Assembly (NCBI RefSeq): GCF_001485415.1
Contig: NZ_BCMQ01000001.1
Location: forward strand, 248,001-312,000
Origin: Myroides odoratimimus
Lineage (GTDB): Bacteria; Bacteroidota; Bacteroidia; Flavobacteriales; Flavobacteriaceae
Length of the DNA stretch: 64,000 nt
Reading direction: 5' to 3'
Each line of letters begins with the position of its first letter. The stretch's first letter is position 1. Positions 33,889 through 43,291 of the stretch are shown in pieces. Below the pieces are notes generated by a model. It was not told where the DNA came from and did no database searches. It saw only the letters and a list, made by a program, of their open reading frames with translations. The position numbers and the translations under genes were made by a program.

Positions 33889-34431
33889 ATGAAAAACATC
33901 AATTACATCAAGCATCTCAACTTTTGGTTCGAATTACTAAAGGATAATCCTGCTGTAAAACCAACCCATGTTAGCTTATACATCGCCTTATTCCAGCAGT
34001 GGAACCTCAACCATTTTACAGAAACATTTATTATCAACCGTCCTGAACTAATGAGCTTGAGCAAAATAGGGAGCGAGACTACGTACAGTAAGTGCCTCCA
34101 AGAGATGGTGGACTGGGGATGGATAGTCTATACACCGTCTACGTCTAGCTATAGCAACTCTGTGATGAAGATCATCTATACTCTGGATATCATAGAGCGA
34201 CACAAGAAAATAAAGAAGGCTAAGTCTGACACGTCTAGTCCAAAAAATGGTACAGTGCACCAGTCCACTACTTGTCCCGAAAGTGGGACACTAGAGGAGG
34301 TCAGCACTTGTCCCGAAAGTGGGACAAGTCGTGGACTAGTAGTGGGACACATATATAAAACTATAAACAATAAACAAAAACATATAAATATAAATAATTC
34401 AACAATTTCAAAATATGATGAAGCGCTATAA
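33889..34431 (+). CDS. Replication-initiator/transcriptional-regulator-like protein of a mobile module
   Basis: A 180-residue protein. The first ~110 residues (INYIKHLNFWFELLKDNPAV, THVSLYIALFQQWNLNHF, LSKIGSETTYSKCLQEMVDW) form a winged-helix-like domain found in Bacteroidota mobile-element proteins. The tail is low-complexity and contains the peptide TCPESGT twice. That repeat comes from the palindrome CTTGTCCC-GAAAGT-GGGACAAG occurring in tandem in the DNA. The stop overlaps the next gene by 17 bases, so translation is coupled. No transposase or relaxase is nearby, and this may be a relic of a mobilisable element. Confidence 0.6.
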   Translation: MKNINYIKHLNFWFELLKDNPAVKPTHVSLYIALFQQWNLNHFTETFIINRPELMSLSKIGSETTYSKCLQEMVDWGWIVYTPSTSSYSNSVMKIIYTLDIIERHKKIKKAKSDTSSPKNGTVHQSTTCPESGTLEEVSTCPESGTSRGLVVGHIYKTINNKQKHININNSTISKYDEAL

Positions 34432-35044
34432 AACTAATTTAGAAGACACATACGATTTGGTTGAGAGAACGAAGCAGTATGATTTTAATACCTGCTTATC
34501 TTATATCCTCGAAAGAGGAAAAAAGTTATATGGGGAAGAGTTTATCATTAATCCGTTTCACAAAGATGCACTGTACAAAGTGCTTATCTATGCCATAGAA
34601 GATCACGCTACACTAGAGAGATTAGATTTATCGCTAGATAAAGGATTGCTCATCATGGGGGCTCCTAGTAGTGGCAAGACTGCTGTGATGCAGCTGGTCA
34701 AACCTTTTTTCTCTAGAAAGAAACAGTATGATATCAAGACGTGTCGCTCACTCGCTCATGACTTTATGCAGAGAGGATTCGAGACGACTACACGATACGA
34801 AAACATCAATGCAAAACCCTTCTGCCTAGATAACCTTGGCAAAGAACAAGTGGCAAAACACTACGGGTACGCCTGTGAGGTAGTTACGAATATCATCGAG
34901 AGTCACTATGAGCAACGCTTTGATCAGATGTACCCTCGCATACATATCACTACCTCACTCTCTCCTACTGAGATAGAGGATAGATATGGACAACACTTTC
35001 GCAAGATGCTACAACAGCTCTTCAATGTTATCGTGATAAAGTGA
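34415..35044 (+). CDS. DnaC/IstB-like P-loop ATPase
   Basis: A 209-residue AAA+-type ATPase. Walker A is GAPSSGKTAV near residue 87. A Walker B-like KPFCLDNLGKE lies near 130, and a sensor region reads IHITTSLSPTEIEDRYG. It resembles helicase loaders (DnaC) and the ATP-binding partners of replication or transposition proteins. It overlaps the preceding winged-helix gene by 17 bases, so the two form one module. No helicase gene is visible. Function in loading is inferred from fold and context. Confidence 0.7.
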   Translation: MMKRYKTNLEDTYDLVERTKQYDFNTCLSYILERGKKLYGEEFIINPFHKDALYKVLIYAIEDHATLERLDLSLDKGLLIMGAPSSGKTAVMQLVKPFFSRKKQYDIKTCRSLAHDFMQRGFETTTRYENINAKPFCLDNLGKEQVAKHYGYACEVVTNIIESHYEQRFDQMYPRIHITTSLSPTEIEDRYGQHFRKMLQQLFNVIVIK

Positions 35045-35630
35045 TGGGAATTGGGGAACGGGGAACAGAGTTTGGAAAATAGGGTATTGGGAATGAGAGG
35101 GAAAACAATACATTATGTCTAAATGTTTTGATATCAGCATTCCTTATCTATGCAGGTTGCCATCATGATGATAGTACAATTCATTTGTGGAGTTAGAGAG
35201 ATAGTAGGCTTAAGTCGTTCTTTGCATTCGTTAAGAAACAAAAAAGCCAAAAGGAAGTATCCTTTTGGCTTTTCAAATGTTCAAAATAATTAATCTTATC
35301 ACTTACACTTACTATATGAACATTAGATAACAAACTTACGATAATCAAACGAGTCTAAACTAATAGTACCTCTATCTTTCAGACAATGAAAGATTCTTTT
35401 TCACAGCAATAATAATTTTCAAAATGCTAATATAGACATATATTCAAATATATTTTAACATTTTAAACAAAAAATAATTATTTATTTAACATTATGAAAT
35501 AATTAATTCAGTATGAGGTGTTTATGTTTATAATCTGTGATACGTTGTGTGGCTATACATCATCGGCTGTATGTAATACAGCCCTACGATGGGGTTGAAT
35601 AGACGTGGGATGTCGTTGAATAGATTATCT
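35045..35630. other. Intergenic region after the replication-like module
   Basis: It begins with a purine- and G-rich stretch (35045-35100: GGGAATTGGGGAACGGGGAAC and further GGG runs), unusual in this AT-rich sequence. A terminator hairpin GCCAAAAGGA / TCCTTTTGGC lies at 35241-35273. The rest is AT-rich and empty. Confidence 0.6.
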
Positions 35631-37037
35631 CTAATCACCTCCGCAACCTCCACAGCTACTACCACATGAGCTACCTGAGTCGCTACTATAGGTGTTATGA
35701 GAGCTACTACTAGAGCTACTAGAGTCTGTACCCCAACTATTGCTAGAATCAAATACATTATTGTGCTTACTATTCGATAATATAACTGTGGTAGTTAGAG
35801 CTGCTCCTAGAGCCGCCATACCTCCCTCTACATAAGACCACTGCCAGTTGTTCTCTTTTGCTTTCTTAGGGATAATTCTTGACTGATAATAGGCTAAAAC
35901 ACCTTTTTCGATTAAGCTAGATGATACTGCACTTATAGTAGCGATGGTAGTTACAACCATCACGATAGTCAATATAGAAATAAGAAACACAGGTTTATCT
36001 CTACTAATACCAATAACTATACGCATAAATGCTAAAAAAGACATACCACCTAATGTAACAAGTAGTTGAATAATCAATTGGTTAATTTTATTTGAGTTAC
36101 GGATATAACTAAACAGTGCATCTATAACAATCTTGTTATTCATAAAGACGGGTTTAGTCTTCAGCATATTCACTAAATCCTCATAATCTCTTATATCTGT
36201 TTCTTCTATACCTTTTAGTACAGCAGCCTGTTCACGGTTTTTCACAATACGACTCTGTATCAATCTAATTCTACCTTTAGGTTCTAGCTTTAAATTCTTC
36301 TGTTCTATCAATTCGTGAAATGTTCCTATCACACCTTCACTAACTCCTCTATTCTTTAGATACAACACTTCATAAGGATGTAGATTAAAGATAAATGACT
36401 CGTAACTACTATCTGTAATAATCTCTTGAATCCTAGTCTTACTATGGCGAACCATAAATATATATAACCCAATAAAGATAATTATACAAAATGGTAAGAA
36501 TACTTCACTACTAATCTCTCGATAAATAGCGCGCAAAGGATAAAATAAAATAATAGAGAGTGCTATAACAAGTACTAATGATGTCCCTAATAGTCCATTA
36601 TCACTTAGCTTAGATTTCTTTAATCGAAGGCTGTCATACATCGTGCGATACTCCCATATCTCTTTAGGTTGTTCTCCGAATGCTTTAGTATAGAGGGTGG
36701 TGGTCTGTTCTTTTGCTTCTCTAAATTTGTCTATCTCTGTACGGTTATGTGTAGAAGGGATATGCTGTATATCCTTTCCTAACAGCTTACAGAAGCGATT
36801 ATAGCTCTGTGTGAAGATAAGGTGCTGATGCCATACGATATCGACAATATCTGATGGGGAGACCATCTGATTAGAAGTGGCAGCGAGATACATAAACTTC
36901 TTGTATTCTAGTATAGCTGATTCTGTAAAATGCTTAGTCCATAAGTTCTCTTTCGCTAAGCGCAATACGAATCCATACTCATCTGTCCATTTATCTAGTT
37001 GGAACGCTTCTATCTTTGCCCAAAGTTCTTTATTCAT
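35631..37037 (-). CDS. TIGR04222-type membrane protein with glycine-rich C-terminus
   Basis: A 468-residue protein. The N-terminal ~100 residues contain IVDIVWHQHLIFTQSYNRFC, like the glycine-rich-domain-protein family. Two transmembrane pairs follow (about 153-205 and 325-385). The C-terminus is Ser/Gly/Cys-rich (SGSSCGSSCGGCGGD), typical of TIGR04222 proteins. The family is widespread in bacteria but of unknown function. No partners are near. The gene is well expressed-looking in composition, neither truncated nor obviously foreign. Confidence 0.8.
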   Translation of the reverse strand: MNKELWAKIEAFQLDKWTDEYGFVLRLAKENLWTKHFTESAILEYKKFMYLAATSNQMVSPSDIVDIVWHQHLIFTQSYNRFCKLLGKDIQHIPSTHNRTEIDKFREAKEQTTTLYTKAFGEQPKEIWEYRTMYDSLRLKKSKLSDNGLLGTSLVLVIALSIILFYPLRAIYREISSEVFLPFCIIIFIGLYIFMVRHSKTRIQEIITDSSYESFIFNLHPYEVLYLKNRGVSEGVIGTFHELIEQKNLKLEPKGRIRLIQSRIVKNREQAAVLKGIEETDIRDYEDLVNMLKTKPVFMNNKIVIDALFSYIRNSNKINQLIIQLLVTLGGMSFLAFMRIVIGISRDKPVFLISILTIVMVVTTIATISAVSSSLIEKGVLAYYQSRIIPKKAKENNWQWSYVEGGMAALGAALTTTVILSNSKHNNVFDSSNSWGTDSSSSSSSSHNTYSSDSGSSCGSSCGGCGGD

Positions 37038-37231
37038 TCTCTTCTCGAGTTTAAGTAATATAGAGTTGGGGGCTTCTATATGTGTTATCAGAACTAAATG
37101 TAAGAAGAAAAAGTTAAACCCCTTTCTCTAATCACAACAATCTAACTCATATTCTAATGACCTTTGTTAAAAAACAGAGAAACTAGCAAAAGAAAAGTGT
37201 TACTTTGCAGCTATTAAAAAAAAGACCCATT

Positions 37232-38104
37232 ATGGCTAATAAACCACGTATAGCATTGTTTATCGGAATAATATGTATCTCTATATTCCCTGTGATTGTG
37301 AAGTTAAACTTGACTCCGAGTCTAGTATCTGCATTCTATCGTATGGCTATAGCTGCAGTATTCGTAGTGCCTTATGCTATCTTTACGAAACAGATCAAGC
37401 TATATGATGCTAAAACAATGATCTTGATCGTGCTATGTGGAATCTTCTTCGGATCTGATATCGCTGTATGGAACTATGCGATACAAGGGTCTTCTGCTAC
37501 ACAGGCTACATTACTGACTAACCTCGCTCCTGTATGGGTAGGTATAGGTAGTTATTTATTCTTAAGTACTAAGCCTACGTCTAACTTCTGGATAGGAACA
37601 GTATTCGCTATTCTAGGGATGGTGGTTCTTATCGGAGTAGAAGTATTCATGGATTTCTCTTTTGACCTGCCTTTTGCCTTCGGGATATTGTCAGGGATAT
37701 TGTATGCATGCTATATCTTGATGAGTAAAAAGGTGCTATCTACTGTAGGAGTTATCCCATTTATGACATATAGTTTACTGGTCTCATCTGTGTTCTTAGC
37801 GATAGTGAATCTAATAGCAGGTTCGCCTTTTACGGGATGGTCTACAGAGGGATGGGTGACACTAGTGATACAAGGGATTATCTGTCAATTGTTAGCTTGG
37901 TTATTAATCAGCTACTCTACTCAGCATATGCGAGCTACTCGTGTATCGTTAAGCCTTCTTAGTCAGGCACTGCTAGCGGCTATACTAGCTTGGGTATTCT
38001 TAGACGAGCAGATCACTGTACAGATGATGATAGGAGGTGCTATTATCTTACTCGGTATCGGAATTACTTTTATAGAAAAACCGTTATTAGGAAGTAAAAA
38101 ATAA
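37232..38104 (+). CDS. DMT superfamily (EamA) transporter
   Basis: A 290-residue inner-membrane protein with ten predicted helices in two EamA repeats. The first half starts MANKPRIALFIGIICIS and contains FGSDIAVWNYAIQGSSATQATLLTNLAPVWVGI. The second contains RATRVSLSLLSQALLAAILAWVFLDEQITVQ. Such proteins export small metabolites such as amino acids. ATG 37232 is preferred over a TTG nine codons earlier that overlaps the probable promoter. Substrate is unknown. Confidence 0.88.
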   Translation: MANKPRIALFIGIICISIFPVIVKLNLTPSLVSAFYRMAIAAVFVVPYAIFTKQIKLYDAKTMILIVLCGIFFGSDIAVWNYAIQGSSATQATLLTNLAPVWVGIGSYLFLSTKPTSNFWIGTVFAILGMVVLIGVEVFMDFSFDLPFAFGILSGILYACYILMSKKVLSTVGVIPFMTYSLLVSSVFLAIVNLIAGSPFTGWSTEGWVTLVIQGIICQLLAWLLISYSTQHMRATRVSLSLLSQALLAAILAWVFLDEQITVQMMIGGAIILLGIGITFIEKPLLGSKK

Positions 38105-38171
38105 AAGATAGTCTATATTTAGAACGCTTATTTTTGTATATTTCAACTAGTTAACTATTAAAAAAAATATT

Positions 38172-38498
38172 ATGAAAGTTGATTTATACACTAAAGCTAT
38201 ACTTACAGTAATAGCTGCATGTCTAGTGGTGATAGTATTTAAAGATATTTCTATCATCACTCCTGCACAAGCGAATACTCCCGCTAACTTCACTCCTAGC
38301 GCTAATACAAACTATGGATTAGTACCTCTAAATGCAGATGGTAGTATGAATGTACGTGTCAATAACTTCGACGAGTACGCAAATGATGTAAATGTCCGTT
38401 TTAATGATGAGCTAAAAGTGCGTATCACTAATTCTGAAATCAAGACTCAAGTATCAAGTGCATGGAGAGAAACATTCAAAGTAAAAATAGAACAGTAG
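38172..38498 (+). CDS. Single-pass membrane or secreted small protein
   Basis: A 108-residue protein with one N-terminal hydrophobic segment (residues 8-25) and a soluble tail rich in Asn, Val and charged residues (NVRVNNFDEYANDVNVRFND). The repeating VxVRxxN strands suggest a small beta structure. I recognise no family. It follows the DMT gene by 67 bases on the same strand. A piece of repeat B lies in inverted orientation just downstream (38553-38583). Confidence 0.6.
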   Translation: MKVDLYTKAILTVIAACLVVIVFKDISIITPAQANTPANFTPSANTNYGLVPLNADGSMNVRVNNFDEYANDVNVRFNDELKVRITNSEIKTQVSSAWRETFKVKIEQ

Positions 38499-38552
38499 TA
38501 CTAAAGTCACAGACTGTGTGGTAGGTGTAATGTGTTGCTATATACGCTTAGC

Positions 38553-38583
38553 GTGTCACCTTGACGATAGGAAAGATCTCATA
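38553..38583. repeat. Fragment of repeat B (inverted)
   Basis: GTGTCACCTTGACGATAGGA and the bases after it are the reverse complement of the start of 31433-31513. Confidence 0.7.
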
Positions 38584-38658
38584 CGAGAATTCTTATAGTA
38601 TGAGATGCTTCCTTCGTCAGCATGACATTGCTTTTTGGATAAATAATTGACGACTATC

Positions 38659-39159
38659 TTAGAACCACACTGAGGCGTTGTTCCAAATAATCTTTATCCC
38701 TAAACCTATAAAGATGATAGAGACTACTACTTTCATAAAAGTAGAAACTAAAAAACCAATCAGCGAGCCTGTAGCTGCTCTTAATGCTCTACCTTTTTCT
38801 TTGCTATTATAAATCAACTCTCCTACTAAAGCTCCGACAAATGGCCCTATAATAAACCCTAATGGAATAGGTGCAAATATCCCGACTACTAGTCCGATAT
38901 TGGTTCCCCATACGCCATACTTACTCCCTCCAAATTTCTTAGTGCCTTGTGCGGGAATGATATAATCTAAAATGGAAATCGCTATCATCACCACAAAGCT
39001 AACCCATAGAATAGGATGATCCATCTCTACTCCCTTAGTCAAATATAGACATAGAATGCCTACCCAACTCAATGGTAATCCTGGTAGCGCAGGTAGCACA
39101 CTTCCGATAAGTCCTCCTGCTAATAATAAGATACTGATTAATAATAGTACATATTCCAT
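38659..39159 (-). CDS. DUF456 family membrane protein
   Basis: A 166-residue protein with about five hydrophobic segments. The family patterns are GGLIGSVLPALPGLPLSWVG near the start and GPFVGALVGELI in the second half. DUF456 proteins are small inner-membrane proteins of unknown function with glycine-zipper-like segments. It is divergent from the lipoprotein gene at 39207, whose -7 box (TATTTTTG, 39172-39179) lies just upstream of this gene's start. Confidence 0.85.
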   Translation of the reverse strand: MEYVLLLISILLLAGGLIGSVLPALPGLPLSWVGILCLYLTKGVEMDHPILWVSFVVMIAISILDYIIPAQGTKKFGGSKYGVWGTNIGLVVGIFAPIPLGFIIGPFVGALVGELIYNSKEKGRALRAATGSLIGFLVSTFMKVVVSIIFIGLGIKIIWNNASVWF

Positions 39160-39206
39160 CTGTATTTTTTGTATTTTTGAGAATTAAAGATACAATAATC
39201 CAAGCT

Positions 39207-39686
39207 ATGAAAAAATTACTCTTTTCAATTTTCTTATCGATAGTATTACTAGGTTGTCAGAATAAAGCGAATTATCAACTAGACGAAGAGGCTTTATTAA
39301 AAGAGGAATTAGAGAAGATAGACTGGAGTAAGGTAGATACTTATCCGTCTGTAGAATCATGTGATTCTCTAACAGATAACCAAGCTAAAAAGGATTGTTT
39401 CTTTTCATATGTTACCCAAAATCTACAGTTAAGATTAAATGCAGATACTATTCAAGGCAACTTCGATCAACTAGACACACTCAAAATACTGGTGACTGTA
39501 CAAGCAAATTCTAAAATAGACTTTCAGCTATACGAGATTCCTGATAGCCTAAAAGGATTGACTAAAACAATAGATGATATCTTACACAAACAAAGTCAAG
39601 ATTTCACTACAGTACATCCTGCTCTAAAAAGAGGTGTTCCTGTGAAGAGTCAATTCGTGGTTCCTGTTGTCTTGAGTAAGCAGTAA
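39207..39686 (+). CDS. Lipoprotein of unknown function
   Basis: A 159-residue protein. The lipobox reads IVLLGCQNK, with the lipid Cys at 16. The C-terminal half (LVTVQANSKIDFQLYEIPDS, then FTTVHPALKRGVPVKSQFVV) resembles the TonB_C-like fold seen in other small proteins of this window. ATG 39207 is chosen because a -7 box TATTTTTG (39172-39179) precedes it; the frame is open from a TTG at 39177 that overlaps the box. Role unknown. Confidence 0.7.
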   Translation: MKKLLFSIFLSIVLLGCQNKANYQLDEEALLKEELEKIDWSKVDTYPSVESCDSLTDNQAKKDCFFSYVTQNLQLRLNADTIQGNFDQLDTLKILVTVQANSKIDFQLYEIPDSLKGLTKTIDDILHKQSQDFTTVHPALKRGVPVKSQFVVPVVLSKQ

Positions 39687-39713
39687 TATGTACTGTATCT
39701 CTGCTGTTGTTAT

Positions 39714-40652
39714 CTATTTTTTTACTTTAAATGTCAATACAAAGTAACTTCCGATACTGATCGGCAACACAATATTCAGTAACCATATCAAGGTAGCAAC
39801 TAAAGCAACAACCCACTGATTAACATCTAAAGCAGTGAAGATAAACATGGCAATACTCCCTTTAACAGCAAACTCTAAAAACTGAAAGTTAGGCAATGAA
39901 GAGGCCATCAGATAAATAGCAGATACTGCACATAAGAGTTCAAAATAAGGTATATCTACACCAAATAGATAGTACAAAATCACATACTGATGGGTAAACG
40001 ATGCATAGCGAAGTAGGGCTAAGAATAGATTCTTGCGGTGTTTATTCTTTGGTATCTCATTTAATAAATTGAGAATAGTCTGTATAGAATAGCCTTTTAT
40101 AGCGAAGTTTCTGATAGAGAATAACAACGTAAATACAACTGCTATCACAGCGTATACAATGTACAGATACGTATTGGGGATAATCTCATGGAACTGATTC
40201 AGAATAGTCAACCCAATCAACCCAAAAACAATAGCGTAGATCACCTGCACCCCGTTACACACCATATTCAAGAATATAACACGAGGGGCATCTTTCTTCT
40301 CAAAATAAAGTGCCTTACCAGCGTACTCTCCTATTCCATTTGGGGTAAATATTCCAAGTGTCAAAGCACTCAATACTTGCTTAGCCGCTTGTCCTACTGA
40401 GACTGGTTTGATTAACGAAGATAGACTCTGCCACTTCAGAATCTCTACAAAGCGGTTAGAGAATGTCAAGAACATCAACGCAGCAATAGCAAGGTAATTC
40501 TTAGGATCACTCACTACTTCTCCTAAAATATGGAAGTCCAGTGTCTCATCATTTGACAGCTGATTATAGATGTAATAAAAAGCAGCGCTTACTACTAATA
40601 TTTTAATTAGAAGTACGAGATATTGCTTAGTTTTGTCAGATAGTATCTTCAT
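39714..40652 (-). CDS. Lysylphosphatidylglycerol-synthase-type flippase-like membrane protein
   Basis: A 312-residue protein with about eight transmembrane helices of the LPG_synthase_TM (UPF0104) family. Diagnostic segments are LKWQSLSSLIKPVSVGQAAK, then LTLGIFTPNGIGEYAGKALYF, which holds the conserved (T/N)PxxxGE-like motif. No aminoacyl-transferase domain follows, so it is the stand-alone transmembrane type. It may move a lipid or glycolipid. It is divergent from ruvC, which starts 171 bases away. Confidence 0.82.
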   Translation of the reverse strand: MKILSDKTKQYLVLLIKILVVSAAFYYIYNQLSNDETLDFHILGEVVSDPKNYLAIAALMFLTFSNRFVEILKWQSLSSLIKPVSVGQAAKQVLSALTLGIFTPNGIGEYAGKALYFEKKDAPRVIFLNMVCNGVQVIYAIVFGLIGLTILNQFHEIIPNTYLYIVYAVIAVVFTLLFSIRNFAIKGYSIQTILNLLNEIPKNKHRKNLFLALLRYASFTHQYVILYYLFGVDIPYFELLCAVSAIYLMASSLPNFQFLEFAVKGSIAMFIFTALDVNQWVVALVATLIWLLNIVLPISIGSYFVLTFKVKK

Positions 40653-40765
40653 TGCTACAAAGTAAACGATATTTTTAGTGTGATAGTGTATCTAGTGCAA
40701 AAAAGTGACTACAGCTCTTATACAAAAGCTATGTTGCTAAGGTTTATAGCAAAACTGAACAGTTT

Positions 40766-40800
40766 TTTGGAGTAGTGTGGATTTCGTATCATCTTTGCAT
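40766..40800 (+). promoter_or_regulatory. Promoter of the ruvC-hemW unit
   Basis: TTTG (40766-40769), 20 bases, then CATCTTTG, one mismatch from TAnnTTTG. Transcription would start near 40800, which excludes a ruvC start at the upstream GTG (40775). Confidence 0.6.
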
Positions 40801-40822
40801 AGATATTAAAAACAAGAATAGA

Positions 40823-41380
40823 TTGACAGTAGATAGAATCATATTAGGTATAGACCCTGGAACAACGATCATGGGATTCGGCGTAATCAAGGTGGTGAAT
40901 AAAAAGATGGAATTCCTTCAACTGAATGAATTGCTATTAGCTAAGTATGAGGATAGATATACTCGTCTAAGATTGATATTTGATAGAACTATTGAATTAA
41001 TTGAAACTTTTCACCCTGATGAGATTGCTATCGAAGCTCCGTTCTTAGGTAAGAACCCTCAATCTATGCTAAAGCTAGGACGTGCTCAAGGGGTAGCAAT
41101 GGCTGCAGCACTGTCTCGCGATATCCCTGTGACAGAGTATGAACCTAAAAAAATAAAGATGGCAATCACAGGTAGTGGTAATGCAAGTAAAGAACAAGTG
41201 GCAAAGATGCTACAACAACTATTACCTGGACTAAAAGAACTACCTAATAATCTAGATAGTACGGATGGACTAGCAGCGGCTGTCTGTCACTTCTTTAACA
41301 GTGGGCGAACATTGGCTACTAAAAGTTATAGTGGCTGGGATGCATTCGTAAAACAAAACCAAGATAGAGTAAAGAAATAA
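40823..41380 (+). CDS. ruvC: Crossover junction endodeoxyribonuclease RuvC
   Basis: A 186-residue Holliday-junction resolvase. The RNase H-like active site is ILGIDPGTTIMGFG with the first Asp, then IAIEAPFLGKNPQSMLKLGR with the Glu, and STDGLAAAVCH with the final Asp. There is no ATG near the N-terminus. The best start is TTG at 40823, just before the conserved VDRIILGID; a GTG at 40775 lies upstream of the likely transcription start. The stop TAA overlaps the hemW ATG by one base (TAATG), giving tight coupling. Confidence 0.92.
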   Translation: MTVDRIILGIDPGTTIMGFGVIKVVNKKMEFLQLNELLLAKYEDRYTRLRLIFDRTIELIETFHPDEIAIEAPFLGKNPQSMLKLGRAQGVAMAAALSRDIPVTEYEPKKIKMAITGSGNASKEQVAKMLQQLLPGLKELPNNLDSTDGLAAAVCHFFNSGRTLATKSYSGWDAFVKQNQDRVKK

Positions 41381-42513
41381 TGGCAGGTATCTATATACAT
41401 ATTCCGTTCTGTAAACAAGCGTGTCACTACTGTGACTTTCACTTCTCTACTTCATTAAAGAAGAAAGAGGAAATGCTAGCAGGTCTAAAACATGAGATGG
41501 CACTGCGCCAAACTGAACTAGATGGTGAAATCATTGAGACAATATATTTCGGTGGTGGTACGCCTAGTATTTTGGAGGTAGATGAGATTAATGACCTAAT
41601 ACAGACAGTCTATAATTTATTTGAGGTTAATGAGAATCCTGAAATCACATTAGAGGCGAATCCTGATGATCTAGATAAAGCGACCTTATACAAATTAGCA
41701 GCATCTAGAGTGAACCGATTAAGTATCGGTATTCAGTCTTTCTATGAAGATGATCTGAAGATGATGAATAGGGCTCATAATTCTACTGAAGCTATCGAAT
41801 GTCTAGAGATAGCTACAAGTCTCTTTGACAATATCTCAATAGACCTAATATACGGTATTCCGAATATGAGCAATGAACGATGGTTATCTAATGTACAGCG
41901 TATCTTAGACCTTGGTATTCCACATATATCGTGCTATGCGCTAACTGTAGAGGAGCGTACAGCATTAAATAAGCTAATCAAAAAAGGGGTTATCCCTAGT
42001 CCTGAAGAAGAAGTGGCTCATCAACATTTTATGCTGTTAATAGAGACTCTAAAATCAAATGGGTATATCCACTATGAACTGTCTAACTTCGCTAAATCGG
42101 GTTATTATTCTAAGAATAACTCAGCGTATTGGTTAGGTAAAAAGTACTTAGGTATAGGTCCTTCAGCACATAGCTTTGATGGAGTACACAGAAGTTGGAA
42201 TATAGCGAATAACAGCCTTTATATCAAAGATATTTCGGAAGATAAACTACCTAGAGAAATAGAAGAGCTCAACCTAACGGATCGATATAATGAATATATC
42301 ATGACTGGACTGAGAACGATATGGGGAGTAGATCTGACTCGTGTAGAAAGAGAGTTCGGTAAGACTTATCACGATTATTTAGTCAAACTTAGCGCCTCTT
42401 TCTTAGAAGAGGAACTCATGCATAAAGAAGGTGATATCCTTACAATCACAAATAAAGGAAAATTCTTAAGTGATGGTATTGCATCTGATTTATTTTATTT
42501 AGATTTGAAATAA
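41380..42513 (+). CDS. hemW: HemW, radical SAM haem chaperone
   Basis: A 377-residue radical SAM protein (old name YggW/HemN-like). The 4Fe-4S motif is CKQACHYC (C11, C15, C18). YFGGGTPSIL, LEANPDD and the C-terminal HemN_C region (YNEYIMTGLRTIWGVDL) match HemW, not the oxygen-independent HemN oxidase, which has a longer N-terminus. It is thought to insert haem into respiratory proteins. It overlaps ruvC by one base and is followed by the cyclase gene after four bases. Confidence 0.9.
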   Translation: MAGIYIHIPFCKQACHYCDFHFSTSLKKKEEMLAGLKHEMALRQTELDGEIIETIYFGGGTPSILEVDEINDLIQTVYNLFEVNENPEITLEANPDDLDKATLYKLAASRVNRLSIGIQSFYEDDLKMMNRAHNSTEAIECLEIATSLFDNISIDLIYGIPNMSNERWLSNVQRILDLGIPHISCYALTVEERTALNKLIKKGVIPSPEEEVAHQHFMLLIETLKSNGYIHYELSNFAKSGYYSKNNSAYWLGKKYLGIGPSAHSFDGVHRSWNIANNSLYIKDISEDKLPREIEELNLTDRYNEYIMTGLRTIWGVDLTRVEREFGKTYHDYLVKLSASFLEEELMHKEGDILTITNKGKFLSDGIASDLFYLDLK

Positions 42514-42517
42514 AACA

Positions 42518-43288
42518 ATGAAAGCAACGATAACCTATTCAGATACAGACTATCAAATCGACTTCTCTAAGCCGATAGATATCTCTATCCCACTTATCAA
42601 TACTGACGATAACCCTATCGCATGGTATCTAGATAAGCCTGAGATATCTCCTGTAGTCGTAGAAGACTGGATAGGAAAAGTAAGCGAAGGAAAGTCTTCG
42701 ACTAACTTTAATAATATCGCCTTCAACCCTCATGGGCATGGGACTCATACAGAATGTCTAGGACATATCACGTATGACTTCTACAATGTCAATGAGAGCT
42801 TAAAAGAATATTTCTTCTTTGCTCAACTTGTGACTATCTCTCCAGAAGTACAACAAGATGGAGACTGTGTAATCACATTAGCACAGGTAAAAAAGGTATG
42901 GACTGCTAATCATCAAAAAGCGATTATCATACGTACTACGCCTAATGAGCTAAACAAAAAACATAGAAAATACTCTCATACTAATCCTCCTTACTTATGT
43001 GCTGAGGCTGCGACCTTCTTAAGAGAGCAAGGTATAAATCATCTACTTATAGATCTGCCAAGTGTAGACAGAGAAGAAGATGGCGGGCAACTACTCGCTC
43101 ATAAGGCATTCTGGAATGTAACAGATACGCATCATCTGAACGATGATGCAAGACTAGAATCTACCATTACAGAAATGATATATGTGAATGATGAGGTAAA
43201 GGATGGGTTCTATTTTCTGAATATACAACTAGCTTCTTTTGTCAATGATGCTAGTCCTAGTAAACCTGTATTATATAAAATCATATAA
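42518..43288 (+). CDS. Cyclase/kynurenine-formamidase-like metal hydrolase
   Basis: A 256-residue protein of the Cyclase family (PF04199). The metal motif HGHGTHTECLGHI carries three His residues and a Glu for one or two metals. A second conserved region reads HLLIDLPSVDREEDGG. Family members hydrolyse formamide or ester bonds, for example N-formylkynurenine. The substrate here is not known because no tryptophan-pathway genes are near. It sits in a run of same-strand genes after hemW, only 4 bases from its stop. Confidence 0.82.
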   Translation: MKATITYSDTDYQIDFSKPIDISIPLINTDDNPIAWYLDKPEISPVVVEDWIGKVSEGKSSTNFNNIAFNPHGHGTHTECLGHITYDFYNVNESLKEYFFFAQLVTISPEVQQDGDCVITLAQVKKVWTANHQKAIIIRTTPNELNKKHRKYSHTNPPYLCAEAATFLREQGINHLLIDLPSVDREEDGGQLLAHKAFWNVTDTHHLNDDARLESTITEMIYVNDEVKDGFYFLNIQLASFVNDASPSKPVLYKII

Positions 43289-43291
43289 ACT

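Noticed and set aside
18000..36000. Prophage or integrative element with defined ends
   Set aside because: No integrase, transposase, tail/capsid gene or attachment-site duplication was found. The region is accessory but its borders cannot be set from this sequence.
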